In this document: one piece after another, positions 1-5,853 of the stretch
Position numbering within the stretch: position 1 is the stretch's first letter
How the letters are laid out: each line of letters begins with the position of its first letter
Assembly: GCA_938074515.1 (NCBI GenBank)
Contig: CALJFV010000141.1
Coordinates: forward strand, 1 to 6,885
Direction: 5' to 3'
Source: an uncultured Flavobacteriaceae bacterium
GTDB taxonomy: Bacteria; Bacteroidota; Bacteroidia; Flavobacteriales; Flavobacteriaceae
Length of the DNA stretch: 6,885 nt
Position numbers and translations under genes: made by a program
Notes under the pieces: generated by a model
What the model saw: only the letters and a program-made list of their open reading frames with translations
Told to the model about the DNA's origin: nothing
Database searches by the model: none

Positions 1-504
1 ACTAAATGTGCTGCCTTTAGTTACGTCAAAAAAGGCCTCTCCATCGAGCTCAATAATTCGGTCTTTGTTCCAGGTTTTTGGGTCATAACTCGCTTTTGAT
101 ACTGCGTTAAGAGAAATTTCTGAACCATCAGGAAGCGTCCATATTTGATGAGTTCCAGCCGGGGTGACCAAATCAATATTGTTTGGACTCAAAAAGAAAT
201 AAGTGCCCAAAGCAAGAACAAAAACAGCCGCAACGCGCCAAATTACCTCGGGGGTGGGGCTGAGTTTAAACAAGTGCACCAATACATTACTATCGTGTGA
301 TTTTTCTGATACACCCGAATTTTGCTTAATGTGGTTTTGAATTATACGCCAATTTTCTTGCTGCTCAAATCCTTTGTACTCTAATTCAGCAACTTGCTGG
401 CTAAGCGCGAGAAGTTCTGCCGTTTCAGCATCACCCATAAGCGCATGAATATCTTGGTCAGTCGCTTGGTGATTTAAAAATTTATCGAGTAATTTTTGAT
501 CCAT
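1..504 (-). CDS. FecR-family anti-sigma factor, 3' end outside window
   Basis: This is a membrane-anchored anti-sigma regulator that should hold the adjacent ECF sigma factor and pass on a periplasmic signal. I translated 168 codons from the ATG at 504 to the window edge, with no stop. The N-terminal ~85 residues form a cytoplasmic region, including a Trp (W51) in a helical stretch typical of Bacteroidetes FecR proteins. One hydrophobic membrane segment follows at about 88-105 (WRVAAVFVLALGTYFFL). The periplasmic FecR domain then begins with TPAGT (114-118), LPDGS (124-128), LNAVSKASY (132-140) and ELDGEAFFDV (152-161), the order seen in FecR proteins. Family members are usually around 300 aa or more, so roughly half is missing through the window edge and not through mutation. 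The start lies 44 bp after the sigma stop codon, so the two are probably co-transcribed. The family call is firm; the signal is unknown. Confidence 0.9.
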   Translation of the reverse strand, partial: MDQKLLDKFLNHQATDQDIHALMGDAETAELLALSQQVAELEYKGFEQQENWRIIQNHIKQNSGVSEKSHDSNVLVHLFKLSPTPEVIWRVAAVFVLALGTYFFLSPNNIDLVTPAGTHQIWTLPDGSEISLNAVSKASYDPKTWNKDRIIELDGEAFFDVTKGSTFS

Positions 505-548
505 TTACACTTAGGCTTTTAATAGTAACAGTCCGACGAGAAAAAACC

Positions 549-1061
549 CTACCTCCCTTTTAATTCTTGAATTTCGGTGCGCAATGTTTTTAATGCCAAA
601 TGCATGCGTTTTTCCACGGCCTTAACTGAAATTTCCAGGACTTCTGCTATTTCGCTATAGGTCATTTGGTCGATGCGATTCATGAGAAAGGCCGTTTTTT
701 GTCCTTCTGGCAATGCGTCAATGGCTTTTTTGAGTTTGTGCTCAAATTCTTGATGTTCCAGTACAAATTCTGGGCTTTCGTGTTCTGTGCCCGAGATGGT
801 CTCAGATTGATGCTTATGCACTACCTTTAGATGAGCCACTTGATTTAAAAACTTTCTATTGGCCACAGTATAGAGGTAGGACTTTGCTTTCTCAGGGGAA
901 ACATCGGCGCAATGATCCCAAAGGGTAATAAAGGCCTCTTGAACGAGGTCATTGGCCTGATCGATATCTTTAGTCTTGTAGCGAATGAAATTAAAGAGTG
1001 CCTGACCCCATTTTTGATAAATGCGGGAAAATACAGACTCCTCGCAAACGTTTTGGTTCAT
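549..1061 (-). CDS. RNA polymerase ECF sigma factor (sigma-70 family)
   Basis: This 170-aa protein has the usual two-domain ECF layout and would direct RNA polymerase to a small set of envelope-response promoters. Region 2 spans about 9-75, with the core-binding helix DLVQEAFITLWDH (38-50) and the -10 recognition stretch AKSYLYTVANRKFLN (59-73). After a polar linker (about 80-103), region 4 spans about 104-162: ALPEGQKTAFLMNRIDQMTY (116-135) leads into the helix-turn-helix SEIAEVLEISVKAVEKRM (136-153) that contacts the -35 element. Length and motifs match the Bacteroidetes ECF sigmas paired with FecR anti-sigma factors, and such a gene lies immediately downstream. It is divergent from the lipoprotein gene at 1161 with a 99-bp gap, so autoregulation and control of that gene are plausible but inferred. 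No strong Shine-Dalgarno site precedes the ATG, which is normal for this phylum. Confidence 0.95.
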   Translation of the reverse strand: MNQNVCEESVFSRIYQKWGQALFNFIRYKTKDIDQANDLVQEAFITLWDHCADVSPEKAKSYLYTVANRKFLNQVAHLKVVHKHQSETISGTEHESPEFVLEHQEFEHKLKKAIDALPEGQKTAFLMNRIDQMTYSEIAEVLEISVKAVEKRMHLALKTLRTEIQELKGR

Positions 1062-1129
1062 ATTAATAGGTTAGGCAATCATAAAATTACAAAAAACAGT
1101 TTAGAGGGTAGGGTAAGGAGGAGTGAATC

Positions 1130-1147
1130 GGTTATATTAGTGTAACC
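1130..1147. promoter_or_regulatory. Interrupted palindrome in the divergent promoter region
   Basis: GGTTA and TAACC flank an 8-bp spacer (TATTAGTG) in the 99-bp gap between the divergent sigma factor and lipoprotein genes, 13 bp before the lipoprotein ATG. The spacer region includes TATATTAG, a poor match to the Bacteroidetes -7 element TAnnTTTG. It could be an operator or simply part of a promoter. Five-base arms can occur by chance, so this is a weak call based on position and symmetry only. Confidence 0.25.
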
Positions 1148-1160
1148 ACAAATTTAAACC

Positions 1161-2918
1161 ATGAAATTAATGAACTTTAAATTCTTAATTGTCGCGTTAA
1201 TGGCCGTGTTGACCATTACCTCTTGTCAAAAAGAGGAGGATGTTGTGATCGATCCGTCAGACAATTCGGAGTCATTTAACGGAACCTCTAATTTTGCAGC
1301 CAACCTATTGAGTGCGACCCAAAACAATGGTTCTTTGGACAATTTGATCGATGGAACTTCTTGTTTTTCCATAGATTTTCCAGTGGACGTTGTCGCTAAT
1401 GGACAGCAAGTCACTTTGAATTCAATTGATGATCTTCAACTGGTTGAGGACATTTTTAATTTATTTATCGGAGATACAGACGTGCTGAACTTGGTATTTC
1501 CTTTGACCTTGATCTCTGAAGATTTTAGTGAGCAGGTCGTCAATGACCTGGCTAGCTTTAATGCCTTAGTGGCTGATTGCACGAACAATGTTTCTGATGA
1601 CTATAGTTGTTTGGACTTTCAATTTCCCATTACGGGAACCCTATACAATTCCGCCAATGAGCAGACGGGCACTTTGAGTATTAATAATTCTAGTGAATGG
1701 TTTAACTTTCTCAGTGGTCTAAGCAGTGACGTTTATGTGGCGATTAATTATCCCATTACTGTTTTAGTTAGCGGTTCTGCCACAACGGTGAATTCTAATA
1801 CTGAACTTTCAGACATTTTCAATCAAACCGATTGCTCGAATTCCGGTGGGAACACGACAACGGATATTGAGGATGAATTGACTGATGGGGTCTGGTACGT
1901 CACTTATTTCTTTGACGATTACGACGAGACTTCAGACTTTGATGGCTATGCCTTCACTTTTAATGCCGATGGTTCGGCAGTTGCTGATAACGGGATGCAG
2001 ACCGCGGGCACTTGGAGTACTTATACGGATTCTGGGGTCGAAAAATTAGACTTGAATTTTGGCATGATGGAGCCACTCGAAGAACTCATGGATGATTGGG
2101 AGATCTTATCGGTCTCTGCGGATCTAATCGAATTGCGCGACTTGAGCGGGGATGGCAGCACAGACTTTTTGACCTTTGGTCGCACGCCAAACAATGGCGG
2201 AGGCGGTAGTGGTGAAACCAATGCCTTGATTGACACCCTGGTAACTGATCAGTGGTACATTCATTTAATGGAGGAAGATATGGAAAACGACGCTTGTGAT
2301 TATGTCGAGTTCAGCTTCAACTATGCTTTAGATGGCACCGTCCAGGCTGTTTCTGCCAGCAGAACCGTAGATGGTTTTTGGACCGTGTCAAACAGTTCTT
2401 CAGGTCTTAAACTGATTTTAAATTTCAATTATATCTCAGAAGCCGATCCATTTGAAGATTTGAATGACGACTGGGATGTTCTTTTTTACGATGCTGAAAA
2501 TATTCAACTAGAAGAGGTCAGTGGCGGAAATGGTGATGTAGAGCGCTTGAACTTTAACCGCACTCCATACACAGGATGTGGTAATACTTCGCCTGAAACC
2601 ATTGAGGGTAAGTGGGTCCTTGAGGATTACCAAAATACCATGTATATTTTTCAAGACGGCTTGCGTTATACCGTTTACTGCGTCGATCCAGTTTGTGACT
2701 GGGAAAACTTGGGTATTGATGACGCCATTCCTAACCCAAACCCTTACACCTATATTGATGATGTCCTTACGATTGATTTATTTTTTGGAAATACTTGGAT
2801 TGAGGAAATGGATTTCCGATGTGAAAATAATGTCGTTCAATATGAATATGAGGATGTGAATCAAGTTTTGACCATTCGATGGTTCCGACCAGGATATGAT
2901 ATTTCTCAGTGTAATTAA
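1161..2918 (+). CDS. Large multi-domain surface lipoprotein with internal repeats, function unknown
   Basis: This is a 585-aa predicted lipoprotein. The signal peptide (1-21) ends at the lipobox TITSC, with Cys22 as the lipidation site. The next residues, QKEED, fit the K-(D/E)2 type of Bacteroidetes lipoprotein export signal, so surface display is likely. Residues 68-225 hold four copies of a short beta-type motif centred on FP-hydrophobic-T/D or YPIT (IDFPVDVV, LVFPLTLI, FQFPITGT, INYPITVL). They are bracketed in pairs by Cys68/Cys140 and Cys150/Cys225. A linker leads to two lipocalin-like beta domains (about 237-343 and 355-469), each ending in a DDW...IEL...SG...LxFxRTP pattern. These are joined by a GGGGSG linker at 346-351. 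A divergent third beta domain (about 478-585) contains Cys473, Cys507, Cys512, Cys554 and Cys584. No enzymatic motif was seen. The divergent ECF sigma/FecR pair suggests it is a target or a sensor input. ATG 1161 places the signal peptide correctly. Confidence 0.9.
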   Translation: MKLMNFKFLIVALMAVLTITSCQKEEDVVIDPSDNSESFNGTSNFAANLLSATQNNGSLDNLIDGTSCFSIDFPVDVVANGQQVTLNSIDDLQLVEDIFNLFIGDTDVLNLVFPLTLISEDFSEQVVNDLASFNALVADCTNNVSDDYSCLDFQFPITGTLYNSANEQTGTLSINNSSEWFNFLSGLSSDVYVAINYPITVLVSGSATTVNSNTELSDIFNQTDCSNSGGNTTTDIEDELTDGVWYVTYFFDDYDETSDFDGYAFTFNADGSAVADNGMQTAGTWSTYTDSGVEKLDLNFGMMEPLEELMDDWEILSVSADLIELRDLSGDGSTDFLTFGRTPNNGGGGSGETNALIDTLVTDQWYIHLMEEDMENDACDYVEFSFNYALDGTVQAVSASRTVDGFWTVSNSSSGLKLILNFNYISEADPFEDLNDDWDVLFYDAENIQLEEVSGGNGDVERLNFNRTPYTGCGNTSPETIEGKWVLEDYQNTMYIFQDGLRYTVYCVDPVCDWENLGIDDAIPNPNPYTYIDDVLTIDLFFGNTWIEEMDFRCENNVVQYEYEDVNQVLTIRWFRPGYDISQCN

Positions 2919-2931
2919 CCCCCAAATCAAT

Positions 2932-2939
2932 TAATTTTG
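2932..2939 (+). promoter_or_regulatory. Possible -7 promoter element for the second lipoprotein
   Basis: TAATTTTG matches the Bacteroidetes -7 consensus TAnnTTTG at every fixed position, in the 48-bp gap between the two lipoprotein genes. Initiation about 6-8 bases further on would leave a leader of about 20 bases before the ATG at 2967. No clear TTG or TTTG was found at the -33 distance, so the element may be fortuitous or use a different sigma factor. The second lipoprotein could equally be read through from the first. Confidence 0.35.
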
Positions 2940-2966
2940 AACTTTGATTTTTTGAAAAACAACCTT

Positions 2967-3452
2967 ATGAAAGCAAATATTTTTTTAATCGCCGCAATAA
3001 GCCTATTTGTCATGGCCTGTGATTCTAGCGATGACAGTAATGAGGATAACAACAATAGCTCAAATAGCGCAGATTTAACCTCAGAGATCATGGAGCAAGG
3101 AGATTGGCAAATCACCCGATTCGAAGATTCTGGTGTAGACCAAACCAATGACTTTAGTGGGTATACGTTTGTGTTCAATACTAACGGAACTGTGGTGGCC
3201 AGTAACGGCACCCAAACCATTGATGGCACTTGGAATATCTATGACGACAGCTCTAATTCCTCTAGTGATGACGACGGAAATTCTAGTGACGACGATGATT
3301 TTATTTTGAGTTTTAACGTGGCCGAAACCAGTGACTTCGAGGACTTGAATGACGACTGGGACTTTATTTCGGTCGGCGCGACAAAAATTGAACTCATCGA
3401 CATTAGCGGTGGCAATGGCGGCACGGATTATTTGACCTTTGAGCGTTTATAA
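2967..3452 (+). CDS. Small lipoprotein, lipocalin-like domain, paralogous to domains of the upstream lipoprotein
   Basis: I start this gene at the ATG at 2967, not at the in-frame TTG at 2937. From the ATG, a normal signal peptide begins with MKAN, has a hydrophobic core and ends at Cys18 (FVMAC). The TTG would add ten mostly polar residues and sits inside a -7-like element. The 161-aa product carries DSSDDS after the Cys, resembling a flavobacterial surface-export signal, followed by an Asn/Ser/Asp tether to about residue 34. Residues 44-160 form one beta domain with DFSGYTFVFNTNGT, QTIDGTWNIY, LNDDWDF, KIELIDISGG and TDYLTFER, which match the first repeat domain of the upstream protein motif by motif. 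An Asp/Ser-rich insertion (93-111) sits between two predicted strands and is absent from the paralogous domains. The gene is 48 bp downstream of its paralogue and ahead of a strong terminator. Function is unknown. Confidence 0.85.
   Translation: MKANIFLIAAISLFVMACDSSDDSNEDNNNSSNSADLTSEIMEQGDWQITRFEDSGVDQTNDFSGYTFVFNTNGTVVASNGTQTIDGTWNIYDDSSNSSSDDDGNSSDDDDFILSFNVAETSDFEDLNDDWDFISVGATKIELIDISGGNGGTDYLTFERL
3243..3299 (+). repeat. Asp/Ser-rich low-complexity insertion with short direct DNA repeat
   Basis: This stretch encodes 19 residues made almost only of Asp, Ser and Asn with one Gly. Two near-copies of an AATTC(CT)TCTAGTGAYGAYGAY-type unit can be seen, one at 3254-3274 and a shorter one at 3279-3296. 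It lies within the beta domain of the small lipoprotein, between the GTWNIY and FILSFN strands. Slippage expansion in a surface loop would explain it; metal binding by the acidic loop is possible but unproven. Confidence 0.6.
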
Positions 3453-3499
3453 TCGAGGTCTGAATAAAAATAGATAAGTCTCTGCTCCAAGGGGTAGAT

Positions 3500-3536
3500 A
3501 ACAAAAGACCCGGCCGCAGGCCGGGTCTTTTGTTTG
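3500..3536 (+). terminator. Strong intrinsic terminator after the lipoprotein genes
   Basis: A perfect 16-bp inverted repeat (3500-3515 with 3519-3534) surrounds a 3-base GCA spacer; in RNA the loop would open somewhat wider. The stem has a GC-rich core (GACCCGGCC/GGCCGGGTC). An A-rich left flank (AACAAAAG) and T-rich right flank (CTTTTGTTTG) make it potentially active in both directions. It lies 47 bp after the stop of the small lipoprotein gene and ahead of the ffh promoter, so it separates the two transcription units. Confidence 0.85.
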
Positions 3537-3566
3537 TCTCCAGATGTTTTTTGGCTTGTGGTTCTT

Positions 3567-3597
3567 TTTGATTGTGGCTGAGCAATGCGTATCTTTA
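3567..3597 (+). promoter_or_regulatory. Predicted Bacteroidetes-type promoter for ffh
   Basis: TTTG (3567-3570) and TATCTTTA (3590-3597) are separated by 19 bp. This fits the primary-sigma promoter of the phylum (-33 TTTG/TTG and -7 TAnnTTTG), with one mismatch at the last base. Transcription would begin near 3603-3605, leaving a leader of about 16 bases before the ffh ATG. It is correctly placed just after the terminator and probably drives the whole ffh-folD-membrane protein group. Confidence 0.55.
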
Positions 3598-3619
3598 CAT
3601 CCTTATTTTAGAATGAATC

Positions 3620-4951
3620 ATGTTTGATAGTTTAAGTGAAAAATTAGACAAAGCCTTACATAACCTCAAAGGGCATGGAAGTATTACTGAGGTCAATGTT
3701 GCGGAGACCCTAAAGGAGGTGCGACGCGCCCTTTTAGATGCCGATGTCAACTTTAAAATTGCCAAAGAATTTACCAATTCTGTAAAGGATAAGGCACTGG
3801 GACAAAATGTTTTGACCACGCTGCAGCCGGGACAGCTTATGGTAAAGCTGGTTAAGGATGAGCTGACCCAACTTATGGGGGGTTCGGCTGAAGGACTCAA
3901 TCTACAAGGTAATCCTACTGTAATTTTGATGTCTGGACTTCAGGGGAGTGGTAAAACAACTTTTTCGGGTAAGCTTGCTCAGTTTTTGAAAACCAAAAAA
4001 AGCAAAAACCCACTTTTAGTGGCCTGTGATGTTTATCGTCCAGCGGCCATTGATCAATTACACGTGGTAGGAGATCAGATTGGGGTTCCAGTTTTCAGTG
4101 CGCCTGACGAAAAAGACCCTGTAAAAATTGCTCAGGCGGCAATAGCACACGCAAAGGCAAACGGAAATAACGCCGTAATTGTGGATACCGCAGGTCGTTT
4201 GGCTGTAGACGCGGCCATGATGGATGAAATTGCGCGCATTCACGACGCTGTAACGCCACAAGAAACACTTTTTGTCGTGGACGCCATGACCGGGCAAGAT
4301 GCTGTGAATACTGCCAAAGCCTTTAACGATCGTTTGAATTTTGATGGAGTCATACTCACTAAGCTCGATGGAGATACTCGTGGTGGGGCTGCGCTTTCCA
4401 TTCGCTCAGTAGTCGATAAGCCAATAAAGTTTATCGGAACAGGAGAAAAAATGGATGCCATCGATGTTTTTTATCCAGAGCGAATGGCTGATCGAATTCT
4501 CGGGATGGGAGATGTTGTTTCTTTGGTTGAGCGTGCTCAGGAACAATTTGATGAAGAAGAAGCGCGTAAGATACAGAAGAAAATTGCCAAAAATCAATTT
4601 GGCTTTGATGACTTTCTTAACCAAATTCAGCAGGTTAAAAAAATGGGAAGCATGAAGGATTTAATGGGGATGATCCCAGGCATGGGCAAAGCACTAAAAG
4701 GTATCGATATCGATGATGATGCCTTTAAACATATAGAGGCTATGATTCATTCCATGACCCCAAAAGAGCGATCCAATCCAAAATTAATAAACGGCAGCCG
4801 TAAAAAACGCATTGCTTTAGGGAGCGGAACCGATATTCAGGAGGTGAATAAATTGATAAAGCAATTTGATCAAATGAGTAAAATGATGAAGATGATGCAA
4901 GGCGGCGGCGGTAAAAAAATGATGCAAATGATGGGGCAAATGCCTCGATAA
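3620..4951 (+). CDS. ffh: Signal recognition particle protein Ffh (SRP54 GTPase)
   Basis: Ffh binds signal sequences of nascent membrane and exported proteins together with SRP RNA. It delivers the ribosome to the FtsY receptor through paired GTP hydrolysis. The 443 aa fit the usual bacterial length. The N domain (about 1-88) carries the conserved EVRRALLDADVN (33-44). The NG GTPase contains the P-loop GLQGSGKTT (106-114), the I-box region DVYRPAA (137-143), DTAGR (189-193), TKLD (247-250) and GTGE (273-276). The M domain (from about 327) has the Met-rich finger loop around KMGSMKDLMGMIPGMG (341-356) and the RNA-binding stretch SRKKRIALGSGT (393-404). It ends in a Met- and Gly-rich tail (about 419-443). 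All key residues are present. Its stop codon is 9 bp before folD, pointing to co-transcription. Confidence 0.98.
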   Translation: MFDSLSEKLDKALHNLKGHGSITEVNVAETLKEVRRALLDADVNFKIAKEFTNSVKDKALGQNVLTTLQPGQLMVKLVKDELTQLMGGSAEGLNLQGNPTVILMSGLQGSGKTTFSGKLAQFLKTKKSKNPLLVACDVYRPAAIDQLHVVGDQIGVPVFSAPDEKDPVKIAQAAIAHAKANGNNAVIVDTAGRLAVDAAMMDEIARIHDAVTPQETLFVVDAMTGQDAVNTAKAFNDRLNFDGVILTKLDGDTRGGAALSIRSVVDKPIKFIGTGEKMDAIDVFYPERMADRILGMGDVVSLVERAQEQFDEEEARKIQKKIAKNQFGFDDFLNQIQQVKKMGSMKDLMGMIPGMGKALKGIDIDDDAFKHIEAMIHSMTPKERSNPKLINGSRKKRIALGSGTDIQEVNKLIKQFDQMSKMMKMMQGGGGKKMMQMMGQMPR

Positions 4952-4960
4952 TTACAAGTT

Positions 4961-5839
4961 ATGACAATACTGGACGGCAAAAAAATAAGCAACGACATCA
5001 AAGATGAAATCACTGAGGTCGTCGCTCAAATGAAAGCTAATGGAGAAAAAACACCCCATTTAGCAGCGGTTATTGTTGGTGAAGATGGGGCGAGTTTGAC
5101 TTATGTTGGCAGTAAAGTTCGGGCTTGTGCTCGTGTTGGATTCGAGTCCACCTTAGTTCAGCTTCCAGAGACGATTACACAGCAGCAGCTCTTGGCGAAA
5201 ATTGACGAGTTAAACAATGATCCTGAGATCGATGGTTTTATTGTTCAGCTCCCTTTGCCGAAGCATATAGACACCCAAAAAGTATTATTGGCTGTAGATC
5301 CTAAAAAAGATGTCGATGGATTTCATCCAGAGAATTTTGGCAAATTGGCTCTAGACATGGAAACTTTTATTCCCGCCACGCCTTATGGGATTATGGAACT
5401 TTTACGCCGCTACGACATCAATACTAGTGGGAAGCATACTGTGGTCATCGGTCGCAGTCATATTGTCGGCCGACCAATTAGTATACTCATGAGCCGCAAG
5501 GGCCAGCCAGGAGACAGCACCGTGACGTTAACTCATAGCCGCACAAATGATTTGGCTTCCTTTACCAAAAACGCGGACATCGTTATTTCTGCTTTAGGGG
5601 TGCCAAATTTTTTAACTGCCGATATGGTAAAACAAGGCGCGGTTATTATTGATGTTGGTATTACACGGGTACCCGATAATGCCGTAACTAAAGGCTATGT
5701 GATCACAGGAGATGTCGATTACCAGGCAGTGAGTGAAAAGGCCTCATTCATAACGCCAGTACCAGGAGGGGTAGGTCCGATGACTATTGCGATGTTACTC
5801 CAAAATACATTGCTCGCAAGACAAAGATCAGTCCATTAA
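4961..5839 (+). CDS. folD: Bifunctional methylenetetrahydrofolate dehydrogenase / methenyltetrahydrofolate cyclohydrolase
   Basis: FolD is a cytoplasmic enzyme that interconverts 5,10-methylene-THF, 5,10-methenyl-THF and 10-formyl-THF, usually with NADP(H), supplying one-carbon units for purines and fMet-tRNA. The 292 aa match the family length. The catalytic N-terminal domain shows the Tyr48-xxx-Lys52 pair in TYVGSKVRAC, Gln96 in VQLPLP, and the KDVDGF block (116-121) with the conserved Asp. The nucleotide-binding domain has VVIGRSHIVGRP (161-172), HSRTNDL (192-198), ADIVISALG (205-213) and IDVGI (230-234). The C-terminal signature PGGVGPMT (268-275) completes it. The GDSTVTL stretch (184-190) ahead of HSRT resembles other Bacteroidetes FolD proteins from memory. 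Only 9 bp separate it from ffh and 14 bp from the next gene. No defect was seen. Confidence 0.97.
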   Translation: MTILDGKKISNDIKDEITEVVAQMKANGEKTPHLAAVIVGEDGASLTYVGSKVRACARVGFESTLVQLPETITQQQLLAKIDELNNDPEIDGFIVQLPLPKHIDTQKVLLAVDPKKDVDGFHPENFGKLALDMETFIPATPYGIMELLRRYDINTSGKHTVVIGRSHIVGRPISILMSRKGQPGDSTVTLTHSRTNDLASFTKNADIVISALGVPNFLTADMVKQGAVIIDVGITRVPDNAVTKGYVITGDVDYQAVSEKASFITPVPGGVGPMTIAMLLQNTLLARQRSVH

Positions 5840-5853
5840 TTTTTTATCTTTAA

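Noticed and set aside
912..1145. Open frame on the plus strand opposite the sigma factor gene.
   Set aside because: Most of it is antisense to the conserved sigma factor. Its product shows no recognisable motif.
2924..2950. AAATCAA/TTGATTT inverted repeat followed by Ts between the two lipoprotein genes, as a possible terminator or attenuator.
   Set aside because: The stem is 7 bp of almost pure AT with a 13-base loop. It would be too weak to terminate, and the stretch overlaps a better explained -7-like element.
2937..2966. TTG start at 2937 for the small lipoprotein.
   Set aside because: It adds ten residues with no signal-peptide logic, while the ATG at 2967 gives a standard lipoprotein signal peptide.
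3239..3424. Minus-strand open frame rich in Ser/Leu/Pro opposite the small lipoprotein.
   Set aside because: It is an antisense shadow of the Asp/Ser-rich coding sequence; its composition follows from the complementary codons.
3453..3619. Search of the gap before ffh for a small RNA such as SRP RNA or a tRNA.
   Set aside because: Only the terminator hairpin and the ffh promoter were found. There was no SRP RNA tetraloop arm and no tRNA cloverleaf.
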